This document shows positions 1 through 6,293 of a stretch of 15,576 nucleotides of DNA, one piece after another. The notes under the pieces were generated by a model that made no database searches, was not told the origin of the DNA, and worked only from the letters and a program-made list of their open reading frames with translations. Both the position numbers and the translations under genes were made by a program. Numbering within the stretch: position 1 is the stretch's first letter; the number at the start of each line of letters is the position of its first letter. This stretch comes from Candidatus Hodarchaeota archaeon (GTDB taxonomy: Archaea; Asgardarchaeota; Heimdallarchaeia; Hodarchaeales; Hodarchaeaceae): the NCBI GenBank assembly GCA_030589605.1, contig JAUUVJ010000029.1:1-15576 (forward strand). Direction: 5' to 3'.

Positions 1-147
1 GAACTATTAACACGTATTCCCCTCACAAAAGAAGAAATCGTGGAAGGTCGTGTATATCTTCTAATTAACGATTACAAGGTTGATTTCACGGAGGAAGCTC
101 GGAAGTATGCTAAATGGCGGTATACCCGCCTCCTTGAAAGGGAGTGA
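1..147 (+). CDS. C-terminal end of an unknown protein (partial, runs off left edge)
   Basis: Reading from base 1, the frame is open for 48 codons and ends at TGA 145-147. The peptide ends KYAKWRYTRLLERE and is charged and probably helical, with a coding-like composition (VYLLINDYKVDF). No domain can be recognised from this tail. The stop lies only 7 bases before the ATG of the hydrolase gene, so this is very likely the first visible gene of the same operon. Its identity would be the best clue to what the next two genes do. It could not have been called from length alone; the support is the open frame plus the tight spacing. Confidence 0.7.
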   Translation, partial: ELLTRIPLTKEEIVEGRVYLLINDYKVDFTEEARKYAKWRYTRLLERE

Positions 148-154
148 AGAAAGG

Positions 155-1123
155 ATGAGTGTCACATTAAATGCAATAAGAAACAATAAAAAAGCTTTAT
201 TGATCCATTTACTAAATGTCGGCAATGGAGATTCGATCATTGTGGAGACCCCGGAAGATGAAACCGGGGAACGGGTTACTATCGTTGTGGATTGTCATAA
301 AGGTGATAAAACAAAAGAATATCTTGGATTCCTTGGAACAACTCACTTAGATCTGGTAGTTGCCACCCACCCTCATAGAGATCATATTTTAGGATTACCT
401 AAGGTTCTCCGTCATTTCAAAGGAAAAATAATCCAGTTTTGGGATAGTGGATTTCGACATAATACGGGTGATTGGGATAAACTAGTGGATGCATTGAATG
501 AACAACCAAAGATTCGTTTTGTTCGGCCAACCGCTGGATTAAGTACCAACATTGGTGGTATCCAACTTACTGTACTCGCCCCCTCGATCAGCCTTCGAAA
601 TAGATACGATTCCTACGGTGTAAATATCAATAATGCTTCAATTGTATTGAAACTGGATTATCAAAAGAAGGCGGTTATTCTCGCGGGAGATGCTCAATGG
701 GATAGCTGGGGTAAAATCACCGAAGATTTTCCACATTTCTTTGAAACAACAAATCCCGATCAAAAAATCCAAACCAAGAGATTTAATCCCTTAGAATGTG
801 ATATCCTAAAGGTAGCGCATCATGGTAGTAAACATGGGACATCTTTGGAAGCTATCGAGAAGCTAGGGCGTGATTTTCGTATGATTAAGGGGCCAAAAAC
901 CACGATAATCTCTCATGCTGAAGGAGGTAGCGATGATCATCCTGATCAAATAACAATGGATATCTTGCAAGCAGTAGAGTCACAAGTCATTACAACAGTT
1001 AATGGATCCATTATCCTTAGCATTGATGATGATACAATTCTTTGTTATAAAAATAAGGACGGTATGGGTACAGCAGATCTACCTGAGGTCGATGAATTCA
1101 AAAAAGTCACATTAGCTGGATAG
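155..1123 (+). CDS. ComEC/Rec2-type metallo-beta-lactamase-fold hydrolase
   Basis: A 322-aa soluble metallohydrolase of the ComEC-like branch of the metallo-beta-lactamase superfamily. Visible motifs, numbered from the chosen ATG: LLNVGNGDSI near residue 20 (strand before the core), the metal-binding HPHRDH at 72-77, ILAGDA with the bridging Asp at 179, and VAHHGSKHG with His 222-223. All expected metal ligands are present, so it should be active. There is no signal peptide and no membrane part, unlike full ComEC. An in-frame TTG at 80 would add 25 residues but overlap the upstream gene by 68 bases. The ATG at 155 follows the upstream stop by 7 bases and has a purine-rich GGGAG/AAGG leader, so I chose it. 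Stand-alone ComEC-like hydrolases are common in bacterial accessory and defence operons; the substrate (nucleic acid, nucleotide or other phosphoester) cannot be read from sequence. Confidence 0.88.
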   Translation: MSVTLNAIRNNKKALLIHLLNVGNGDSIIVETPEDETGERVTIVVDCHKGDKTKEYLGFLGTTHLDLVVATHPHRDHILGLPKVLRHFKGKIIQFWDSGFRHNTGDWDKLVDALNEQPKIRFVRPTAGLSTNIGGIQLTVLAPSISLRNRYDSYGVNINNASIVLKLDYQKKAVILAGDAQWDSWGKITEDFPHFFETTNPDQKIQTKRFNPLECDILKVAHHGSKHGTSLEAIEKLGRDFRMIKGPKTTIISHAEGGSDDHPDQITMDILQAVESQVITTVNGSIILSIDDDTILCYKNKDGMGTADLPEVDEFKKVTLAG

Positions 1124-1156
1124 AATAAAGAATACTTTTATTTGTGTGGAATTGGA

Positions 1157-2092
1157 ATGATGAGTGAACGATGGGGAACTTTATCAGTTAGAGATCATCT
1201 CAACCCTGAACAATTAGCTATTGATCTTCTGCTTTATGATAGATTGGTTTTTCCTTACCCAGATAATTCGTTGGTTATTGATAATGAAACTGAATATCGA
1301 AGATGGGAGCGAAAAAATTGGCAGCCTGCTATACTAAAGGAAATTTGTACCGAATTAGGAACCCTTGCAATTATGAAGCCATGGGATCATGAGAGAAGAG
1401 AGAGATATAAAAAGAGACTACAGGAACTCAAGGACATAGATATTGACACAAAAGGCATGGTAGATGATTCCAAGAATTCTTATTTAGCAGAAGAAGAATA
1501 CTATGATGTTACTCGCCAAACCTTAGCATTCGAGCAACCTATACTGCCAAAAAACGTTCATCATGTTAACGTTGTAGCTGCATATCGTTCGAGAAAGGAA
1601 TGTATGGCGGATTTTAAAAATAAGGATAATGAGAAATTAAAAGTACCAAAAGTTTCATTTCTACTTGGACAAAAAATTGCTGTTCCCAAATTCTCATCAC
1701 CACATGAATTATTCAATGATGTCCTATCATTGGTAAGAAATGATGACTTCAGAGCAAAAAGACGAGAATTATACGAATGGCAAGAAAAAATGATTAGACG
1801 AGGAATACCAGAAGAAAATGCTGTTGAAATAATGAATGAACATGTGAAGGGGTATAACGACATTATAGAAGAAGCTAAAGAGAGGATTTACTATAAACTG
1901 GCATTTACTCTTATAAGAAGCGGGATTAGTGTAGTAGCTACAGGATTCAATCCGATTGCGATTGGACTAGCATCACTAGACATTGCCCACTTTTTAGCAT
2001 TTGATCGAAAACTCCAGTTTGATCCTGGGGAAAATAGACCCGCAGCTATGATCCATGACATTCAAACAAAGTTAGGATGGTCATGGAAGTGA
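1157..2092 (+). CDS. Unknown 311-aa protein (WGTLSVRDHL family), partner of the hydrolase
   Basis: I cannot assign a domain. The N-terminus, ERWGTLSVRDHL then LLLYDRLVFPYP, followed by RRWERKNW and PWDHERRERYKKR, has the look of a conserved family; I recall similar N-termini in bacterial hypothetical proteins next to hydrolase genes, but could not check this. Residues about 75-105 and 195-245 are strongly charged and probably helical. Residues about 248-283 are hydrophobic (LAFTLIRSGISVVATGFN, then AIGLASLDIAHFLAF), giving one or two possible membrane-inserting segments near the C-terminus. It starts 33 bases after the hydrolase stop on the same strand, so an operon is likely. In-frame TTG 1142 is possible, but ATG 1157 (or 1160) sits after GGAATTGG and directly precedes the conserved-looking block, so I chose 1157. 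A membrane-acting effector fed or licensed by the hydrolase would fit, but that is inference. Confidence 0.75.
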   Translation: MMSERWGTLSVRDHLNPEQLAIDLLLYDRLVFPYPDNSLVIDNETEYRRWERKNWQPAILKEICTELGTLAIMKPWDHERRERYKKRLQELKDIDIDTKGMVDDSKNSYLAEEEYYDVTRQTLAFEQPILPKNVHHVNVVAAYRSRKECMADFKNKDNEKLKVPKVSFLLGQKIAVPKFSSPHELFNDVLSLVRNDDFRAKRRELYEWQEKMIRRGIPEENAVEIMNEHVKGYNDIIEEAKERIYYKLAFTLIRSGISVVATGFNPIAIGLASLDIAHFLAFDRKLQFDPGENRPAAMIHDIQTKLGWSWK

Positions 2093-2489
2093 ATCTAGCT
2101 TATTAATATAAAGAAGGAGATCCTCCTCCAGTATCAAACTCCAAGGAAATCAATTATTATTCTTTATAATTACGGTTTTAACAGTTTTAATAAAAACATG
2201 AAAAAATAGTATTTACTTTTCCGATCTAAACCAGCCTTTTACGACAATAATTAATAGAGTTTTATCGCATTGTAGATGGGACAACTCTTTTTAAAAGAAT
2301 AATTTTTTGGTCTATGCCCCATTTTCTCTTTACTTGTATCTAGTGACGTAAAATAGCGAAATCTCACCTGTATTTAAAAATAAATCAAAACGGGGGAAAT
2401 GACTTTTTGTGAAAATCAATATGCTAGTTTGGAAAAGAAAGCATAAGAGGGATTTAAACTCTCTCAAAATCTAGCAATGGGGGTAGTAG
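2093..2489. other. Intergenic stretch, no gene seen
   Basis: No convincing reading frame on either strand. Just after the stop of the unknown protein there is a short inverted repeat, AGGAG ATC CTCCT at 2115-2127, without a T-tract; it might help end the operon transcript, but this is weak. The rest is AT-rich and full of stops. Confidence 0.5.
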
Positions 2490-2645
2490 AAGGGAGATGG
2501 GGAAAAACAATCTGATCTAAACTTTGTTACATTTCAATACAAGGGTATTCTTCATGGTTTTACTAGAGGTTACGTTGGTTATTGTACGAAGTGTTCGAAC
2601 AAATATCTAAGCAAAAAAGGAGTTTTTTTATTGTGCTGCTTCTAA
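2490..2645 (+). pseudogene. Small zinc-ribbon-like remnant without a start
   Basis: A 51-residue open stretch after TAG 2487-2489 and before TAA 2643-2645. It reads like protein (YKGILHGFTRGYVGYC, then TKCSNKYLSKKG), with one CxxC (YCTKC) as in half of a zinc ribbon. There is no ATG, GTG or TTG at a sensible place, so I read it as a fragment of a decayed gene rather than a live one. Its 3' end overlaps the opposite-strand remnant at 2628-2849. It may be chance, although the composition is better than that of neighbouring frames. Confidence 0.3.
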
Positions 2646-2849
2646 TTCAGCAACACGTCTTTCTATATCTTCTATTTCAGCATTCATTGTTGTAAATGCT
2701 TCTATTACATATTGTCGAAATTCTGATTCGTTCATTTCTTGTACGTCGTTGGTTATTACACATCTGTTACAAAAATTTCTAAAATAACAATAAGAATCTG
2801 TGTGTATTCCTAAATAATAAGTTTTATCAAAGAAATTTCTTGAGATAAT
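2628..2849 (-). pseudogene. Gene remnant with a CNRCVITND motif and coiled-coil tail
   Basis: On the minus strand the frame is open from 2849 down to the stop at 2628-2630, 73 residues. It contains YLGIHTDSYCYFRNFCNRC, then VITNDVQEMNESEF, then a heptad-like acidic tail (MNAEIEDIERRVAELEAAQ). The only ATG is at 2733-2735, which would give a 35-aa protein holding just the coiled-coil tail. The upstream part looks equally coding but lacks a start, and another frame of similar style lies just upstream (2872-3045). The simplest reading is the 3' end of one gene broken by frameshifts. The NRC-ITND stretch is shared at DNA level with 6752-6775. A live micro-protein from the internal ATG cannot be excluded. 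Confidence 0.45.
2746..2769 (-). repeat. 24-base dispersed repeat, copy 1
   Basis: This stretch begins TCGTTGGTTATT on the plus strand and matches the minus strand of 6752-6775 at 23 of 24 positions (A versus G at one site). Both copies fall in a frame coding NRC-[VA]-ITND, so the similarity probably reflects homologous gene remnants. The match stops sharply on both sides. Confidence 0.6.
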
Positions 2850-2871
2850 CTAATACATACTCAAGATCTTG

Positions 2872-3045
2872 TTACTTACTTTCTTTAAAAATTATAAAGT
2901 GAAGATGTTTCTTTTTCCTGTTCTTTCGGTTCCGTAAGCTCTCCTTCAAAGCCTCCAACCCGAACATTTCCTCATAATTCGTTTTCTTGGAGGGATACCC
3001 GATCACCTCAATCTATACATTGGGATTGAGTCGTAATTCCTTCAC
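2872..3045 (-). pseudogene. Broken gene fragment with internal TAG
   Basis: Minus strand, ending at TAA (2872-2874). Downstream of an in-frame TAG at 3013-3015 are 46 residues, IEVIGYPSKKTNYEEMFGLE and then a Lys/Arg-rich tail ending HLHFIIFKESK. Upstream of that TAG the same frame continues as VKELRLNPNV back to another TAG just above 3045. The join NPNV-stop-IEVIGYP looks like one peptide interrupted by a point mutation (a CAG or AAG changed to TAG would do it). A GTG at about 3006 could start a 44-aa protein, but decay is more likely. It lies on the same strand as, and just upstream of, the remnant at 2628-2849, so both may derive from one gene. Confidence 0.4.
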
Positions 3046-3188
3046 CTATTTGACTTATTCAATTAATAATCAAAAAAAAGTTAATAGAGTGCAATAGCGA
3101 TTTAAAACAGCAAATGAGGAAAGAAGAACTTTCTCGTAGATAGTTTTTTATAATCCGGTATCAAAGGAAATGAGTACAACGAGACTGA

Positions 3189-3311
3189 GTAGATAGATAC
3201 AGGATTTCAATCCATAATAAAAAAACTCAAGATTCTGAAAAACCAGAGGAAGCAATTGGAAAATTGGTTGATAATTTCTTTCAAGAAAATGATTTTGACA
3301 GTGAAAGATGA
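3189..3311 (+). pseudogene. 40-residue fragment before the Cys-rich gene
   Basis: An open stretch after TGA 3186-3188 reads NKKTQDSEKPEEAIGKLVDN, then FFQENDFDSER, to TGA 3309-3311. Composition is protein-like (acidic, helical) but no start codon is present. It ends 15 bases before the ATG of the cysteine-rich gene, on the same strand, so it may be the tail of a former first gene of that unit. Chance cannot be ruled out. Confidence 0.3.
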
Positions 3312-3326
3312 GAGTGGTTAAGAAAC

Positions 3327-3884
3327 ATGTGTAAAAAAGTGGTTGAATACATTGTAAGGGTTGTTAAAACAGTAGTCAGGATAAATGATTGTTATTTTTT
3401 CTGGAATGTTCCAGAATTTGAACCTGAAAGATGGAATGATGGAGCTACGGTACAAGAATGTAATAACTGCTATAATTATGCGTGTAATATACAGACGAAC
3501 ACCTATGCACAACCAGGTTATGCAAGTGGAAATCAAGCCTCTCAAATGATTTGCCAAGAAGTAACTGATGGAGCAGTTTCTGACGGACTCAAACCTATTA
3601 ATAATCTAGATGAACAATGTGAATTATGCGGTCATAAAGTTGCCCTAGCTGTCGGAATATTATATGATATTTATCCCGATTATCACTGGTACCGCCAAGA
3701 TAAAGATGGAACATGGTCACATAAACCAGGAGAAGGGACAGCAAGGAATACTGACAATTCGGAAGATTTCATTACTGATCCTGAAACAGCTGATCGTGGA
3801 GATTATTCCACTTTCTGCGGTTTTTTCTGCGTGGGCAAAGGAGAAGTGAGAATTGATGGACCAAGGATTAACTGTTATGGTTGA
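3327..3884 (+). CDS. Cys/His-rich protein, putative papain-like enzyme (NNCYNYA...DYHWYR...WSHKPG)
   Basis: 185 aa. Distinct blocks: RWNDG (35-39), CNNCYNYACNI (45-55), YAQPGYASG (60-68), CELCGHKVALAV (98-109), DYHWYRQDKDGTWSHKPG (118-135), NTDNSEDFITDP (141-152), TADRGDY (154-160). The order Cys 48 at a helix start, then His 120 or His 132 on strands, then Asn/Asp (144, 151), suits a papain/NlpC-like Cys-His-polar active site. That assignment is inference; the blocks are what the sequence shows. I recall bacterial hypothetical proteins with the same NNCYNYA/FAQPG and YHWYR/WSHKPG blocks, but could not check this. The first 20 residues (VVEYIVRVVKTVVRI) are amphipathic rather than a clear signal peptide. 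There are ten cysteines in all. It sits 20 bases before the FSGRPNP gene in an apparent two-gene operon, within a zone of broken genes. Confidence 0.75.
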   Translation: MCKKVVEYIVRVVKTVVRINDCYFFWNVPEFEPERWNDGATVQECNNCYNYACNIQTNTYAQPGYASGNQASQMICQEVTDGAVSDGLKPINNLDEQCELCGHKVALAVGILYDIYPDYHWYRQDKDGTWSHKPGEGTARNTDNSEDFITDPETADRGDYSTFCGFFCVGKGEVRIDGPRINCYG

Positions 3885-3894
3885 AAAGTCATAG

Positions 3895-3900
3895 GGTGAT
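3895..3900 (+). promoter_or_regulatory. Ribosome binding site GGTGAT
   Basis: GGTGAT lies four bases before the ATG at 3905 and is complementary to the usual archaeal 16S 3' end. It fixes the start of the FSGRPNP gene and shows that it can be translated independently as the second gene of the unit. Confidence 0.7.
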
Positions 3901-3904
3901 ATAA

Positions 3905-4288
3905 ATGTCAAATGAGACTAATAAAGTCATTAGAATTTCTTTGAGTGTTTTTTCAGGACGACCCAACCCTTACTGGGAACTGAGCGGAGAAAAAATCGAT
4001 GAACTGAGAAATAAGATCATTGGCCTCCCTAGGACAAAAGAGGTTCAGTCACCAGGATTGGGATATAGAGGTTTCAAGATCAATAACAGGGAAAAAATTA
4101 AGGGTATTCCAGAGCGAATGTATATTTACAGGAAGACTATCTCCTTCAGGGAGAAAACTGTAATTGTTTTCTATGAAGATAGCAATAATATAGAGGAATT
4201 GTTATTCCAACAGGCTAAAGAGCAAGGTTTTGAAAAAATAATTGAAAAAATCAAAGCTAGAGAAGAAAATGAGGCTAAATCCGTGTAA
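3905..4288 (+). CDS. Small FSGRPNP/LGYRGF protein, partner of the Cys-rich protein
   Basis: 127 aa, soluble, no recognised Pfam-type domain. Residues 9-22 (IRISLSVFSGRPNP) make a strand and a sharp conserved-looking turn, followed by YWELSGEKIDELRNKI (helix), PGLGYRGFKI (50-59), a strand block (RMYIYRKTISFREKTVIVFY) and a charged C-terminal helix (LLFQQAKEQGFEKIIEKIKA). I recall FSGRPNP/LGYRGF proteins as bacterial hypotheticals, in places next to relatives of the preceding gene, but could not verify this. The ATG is fixed by GGTGAT just upstream. Close spacing after a possible enzyme suggests an inhibitor (immunity), an adaptor or a second subunit. A degenerate copy of its 3' end follows directly downstream. 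Confidence 0.75.
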   Translation: MSNETNKVIRISLSVFSGRPNPYWELSGEKIDELRNKIIGLPRTKEVQSPGLGYRGFKINNREKIKGIPERMYIYRKTISFREKTVIVFYEDSNNIEELLFQQAKEQGFEKIIEKIKAREENEAKSV

Positions 4289-4290
4289 AT

Positions 4291-4350
4291 ATGGTGTTAT
4301 TCCAATAGGTTAAAGAGCAAGGTTTGATAAATTATTGCAAATTAGAATAG
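4291..4350 (+). pseudogene. Degenerate copy of the 3' end of the FSGRPNP gene
   Basis: Bases 4296-4325 repeat 4201-4230 with 28 of 30 identical. Read from ATG 4291 the copy gives MVLFQ, an in-frame TAG, then VKEQGLINY to TAG 4348-4350, against LLFQQAKEQGFEKI in the intact gene. The TAG falls at a glutamine codon. This is the relic of a tandem duplicate that has lost everything but its tail. It is bounded loosely by a 10-base inverted repeat, ATCCGTGTAA at 4279-4288 and TTACACGGAT at 4372-4381. Confidence 0.65.
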
Positions 4351-4709
4351 CCCTGAGACTTTTTCACTGTGTTACACGGATAGCAATTAAATGAAAGATT
4401 AGTTCTCGGTATCTACACACGAATGGGTCATTTTCGGTGACCACTCACTTCTATTATACCCCAATGTAGACTTAAAATAGATGGTCTGACTTAATTATCT
4501 TTTAAGTACAAACTATAACCTAAGACGGTTATAAATTGATACACTAGAGGAGTAATGGTTTGAGTCGATGTTTGATTATCAAAAATCCCGATTGATAATT
4601 GATTGAAAGCTTCTTTAGATAGCTTTTTTTTCAAATCTTTCTTTCGATTTAATGTCTATAATCGAGGAGGTACTAAGGGTAATGAGTTTTTTCTTTAGTT
4701 TAAAAATAA
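4351..4709. other. Intergenic stretch with one terminator-like hairpin
   Basis: No credible gene. A short hairpin AAAGCT/AGCTTT at 4606-4626 is followed by T's to 4631 and could end plus-strand transcription. A small GGTCA/TGACC inverted repeat lies at 4426-4442. Otherwise the stretch is AT-rich and stop-laden. Confidence 0.4.
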
Positions 4710-4904
4710 TCTAAAATAGGCCTTGAATTAATTCAAAGAAGGCTTTATAAAATCAATTTCTTGAGAGATCTAGATAGTAAGAGTAAATTGTCCCCTAGTG
4801 CATTTATGGATGTTTTAACAGGCGAATTTGGAAACCAGCGATTTATTTATGGAGCCTTTTTACCCGCTCTATACGCTACTTTTTTCCTTCTATATTTCAT
4901 TTAG
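4710..4904 (+). pseudogene. Membrane-protein-like remnant
   Basis: The frame is open for 64 residues between TAA 4707-4709 and TAG 4902-4904. It reads GLELIQRRLYKINFLRDL, then SPSAFMDVLTGEFGNQRF, ending IYGAFLPALYATFFLLYFI, a likely membrane helix. The first ATG is at 4806, leaving only 32 residues, so this is probably the C-terminal end of a decayed gene; a tiny live membrane peptide is the alternative. A perfect 14-base palindrome lies at 4723-4736 inside it. The family is not recognised. Confidence 0.35.
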
Positions 4905-4949
4905 ATCCGACAAAATTGCTTATTCAAAGAAAACATTAAGTTATTGATA

Positions 4950-5201
4950 ATGGTCAGAACTCAGAATAGAGGATTAGTTGAGGATAGAGGGAATTATATT
5001 TTTGAATCACATCGAATAAAGTTAATCCATCTAAGTGAAACAGAATTTCTAGCAACATGGGAATATTTTCTCAAATATTTTGAAAAAGGATATTCATTTA
5101 CAAATTGCTTACTGGTAGTTATAACAAAACTCTTTGAAGATAATATCTATATTGCTACTTTTGATAAACGTTTTAAGGGACTGATTCCAGTAATCGAGTG
5201 A
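4950..5201 (+). pseudogene. C-terminal fragment of a PIN-domain (VapC-like) toxin
   Basis: 83 residues from ATG 4950 (an in-frame TTG lies at 4944). The second half matches the end of PIN-domain ribonucleases: YFEKGYSFTNCLLVVITKLF and then IYIATFDKRFKG, corresponding to the usual SFTDC...FATFDxxF blocks. The N-terminal half of the fold, with the first catalytic Asp and the Glu, is missing. The third acidic position is Asn (residue 52, SFTN instead of SFTD); the last (Asp 72, TFDKRF) is kept. VapC proteins are normally about 130 aa. No antitoxin gene lies next to it, so this is almost certainly a dead toxin gene. The family call rests on short motifs, but these are characteristic. Confidence 0.65.
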
Positions 5202-5250
5202 TTTTTTTTATAACTAAACCATCAACATATCCATTCAAATGTAGAAGGAG

Positions 5251-5283
5251 AGGTGAATGAAAAGAAAAACTCCTCATTCACCT
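5251..5283 (-). terminator. Hairpin at the end of the zinc-ribbon gene
   Basis: A perfect 10-base inverted repeat, AGGTGAATGA at 5251-5260 with TCATTCACCT at 5274-5283, spaced by 13 bases. On the minus strand it spans the stop codon of the zinc-ribbon gene, and its loop is pyrimidine-rich (GGAGTTTTTCTTT), which gives a U-rich loop. It probably acts as 3' end processing or termination signal for the minus-strand operon. On the plus strand a T-run at about 5204-5210 precedes it. Confidence 0.5.
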
Positions 5284-5936
5284 TCAATAGTCCGTTGTCG
5301 AGCACGATGACGAGAAACGAAAAAGATAACAACAAAAAGGCAAAAACCAAAGAAGAACAGACGACCGAAAATGTTCAAGATGGTTAAGGGAACAGCTAAT
5401 TGAGGATTGTCATTAAACGTAGTACCTAAATCGTCACCAAAATCACCAAAAACATCCCCAAGATGGCCACCAATGCCACCAAAAAACTCACCCACACGGC
5501 CACCAAAATCACCCATAGTCTCACCAAAACCACCAAAGAAATCACCTAAACGACCACCAAAGTCACCCATACGATCACCAAAAGATGAAAAAGGTTCAAC
5601 ATGACCATTACCAATAACTGACCAGAGTAAAACAAAACTAAAAATAAATGCAATACCTAGGAATGCGAAACCTAAGATCCAGCCAGAATGTTTAACACCA
5701 ATACGTTTACAACCAACACGAGGATTGGGAGAAACAGATCGAGAATCATGAGGAGAGACAAAACGAGGCTTAGATAAAAGACCAGGAGAACTAAATTCAA
5801 CCTGAGATTTAGGAGGAGAAGACATTAATTCATCTTGAGGAGGAATGATAACATTACTATGTAAATCAAAACCACATTTAGAACAAAATTTAGCAGATTC
5901 TTCATGTTTAGAACCACAAAGCTCACAATACACCAT
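5274..5936 (-). CDS. Zinc-ribbon membrane protein with glycine-rich periodic linker
   Basis: 220 aa. Residues 4-21 form a zinc ribbon (CELC...CSKC; Cys 4, 7, 18, 21) of the short zinc-ribbon type common at archaeal N-termini. A Ser/Pro-rich linker (about 32-75) leads to a first membrane helix at 85-109. Residues 119-171 are a Gly/Phe/Asp periodic segment, and 181-208 a second membrane helix followed by a basic tail. The periodic part has an 18-residue unit, FGDRMGDFGGRLGDFFGG (119-136), repeated almost exactly at 137-154 and loosely at 155-171. With 18 residues per five helical turns this would make an amphipathic membrane-lying helix. The ribbon probably faces the cytoplasm. It starts 39 bases after the winged-helix gene on the same strand and has its own GGTGA site, so they form an operon. 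Function unknown; membrane-anchored sensing is only a guess. Confidence 0.8.
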   Translation of the reverse strand: MVYCELCGSKHEESAKFCSKCGFDLHSNVIIPPQDELMSSPPKSQVEFSSPGLLSKPRFVSPHDSRSVSPNPRVGCKRIGVKHSGWILGFAFLGIAFIFSFVLLWSVIGNGHVEPFSSFGDRMGDFGGRLGDFFGGFGETMGDFGGRVGEFFGGIGGHLGDVFGDFGDDLGTTFNDNPQLAVPLTILNIFGRLFFFGFCLFVVIFFVSRHRARQRTIEGE

Positions 5937-5943
5937 TACAATT

Positions 5944-5948
5944 TCACC
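5944..5948 (-). promoter_or_regulatory. Ribosome binding site GGTGA for the zinc-ribbon gene
   Basis: On the minus strand GGTGA stands seven bases before the ATG at 5934-5936, an ideal archaeal spacing, which supports that start. Confidence 0.7.
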
Positions 5949-5975
5949 ATCACAAATAACATAATAAAAAAAAGA

Positions 5976-6218
5976 TTAGGAAGCTACAACCATATAATAA
6001 TGACGACGCATGTCCATCATATCAGGAATTTGAGTAATCAAACGAGCATTCTTAAGCTGACGTAAAGCTTGACGAACAGTACGAGGACTATAACGAGTCT
6101 TCAACTCAATATCACCAACATGCATACGCTTACCAGATCTTAAAGTTCGATAAACCTTCTGAACAGAAGGAGGCATAACACCAACCAATTTGGCACCCAA
6201 TAAAACAGTACTAGACAT
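5976..6218 (-). CDS. Small winged-helix DNA-binding protein
   Basis: 80 aa, basic, a single domain. PPSVQKVYRTLRSGKRMH (16-33) gives the first helix, VGDIELKTRYS the second, SPRTVRQALRQLKNARLI (44-61) the recognition helix, and TQIPDMMDMRRHYYMVV the two wing strands. This is the MarR/ArsR-like winged-helix layout without a dimerisation or ligand domain, so it is minimal. It is the first gene of a minus-strand operon with the zinc-ribbon protein. Upstream lie a TATA box and three GTTAGAT half-sites placed where a repressor would block transcription, so self-regulation is likely. Codons are strongly T-ending with CGT arginine, like the zinc-ribbon and HerA-like genes. Confidence 0.8.
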   Translation of the reverse strand: MSSTVLLGAKLVGVMPPSVQKVYRTLRSGKRMHVGDIELKTRYSPRTVRQALRQLKNARLITQIPDMMDMRRHYYMVVAS

Positions 6219-6253
6219 TTATTTTCACAAACCTAAATAAAATAATTCGGAAG

Positions 6254-6290
6254 TTAGTTAGATACATACTTAGTTAGATATAAATCTAAC
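6254..6290 (-). promoter_or_regulatory. Operator: three GTTAGAT half-sites
   Basis: TTAGTTAGATA occurs as a direct repeat at 6254-6264 and 6270-6280 (16-base period). The second copy forms a palindrome with ATCTAAC at 6284-6290 (GTTAGAT, four bases, ATCTAAC). The block lies between the TATA box and the winged-helix start, over the expected transcription start. It is a likely repressor site, most simply for the winged-helix protein itself. Confidence 0.6.
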
Positions 6291-6293
6291 CAA

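Noticed and set aside
80..154. TTG start adding 25 residues to the hydrolase
   Set aside because: It overlaps the upstream gene by 68 bases, and the added peptide has no resemblance to the family; ATG 155 fits the spacing.
5407..5604. Pro/Lys/Ser-rich plus-strand frame
   Set aside because: It is the antisense shadow of the glycine-rich periodic segment in the zinc-ribbon gene.
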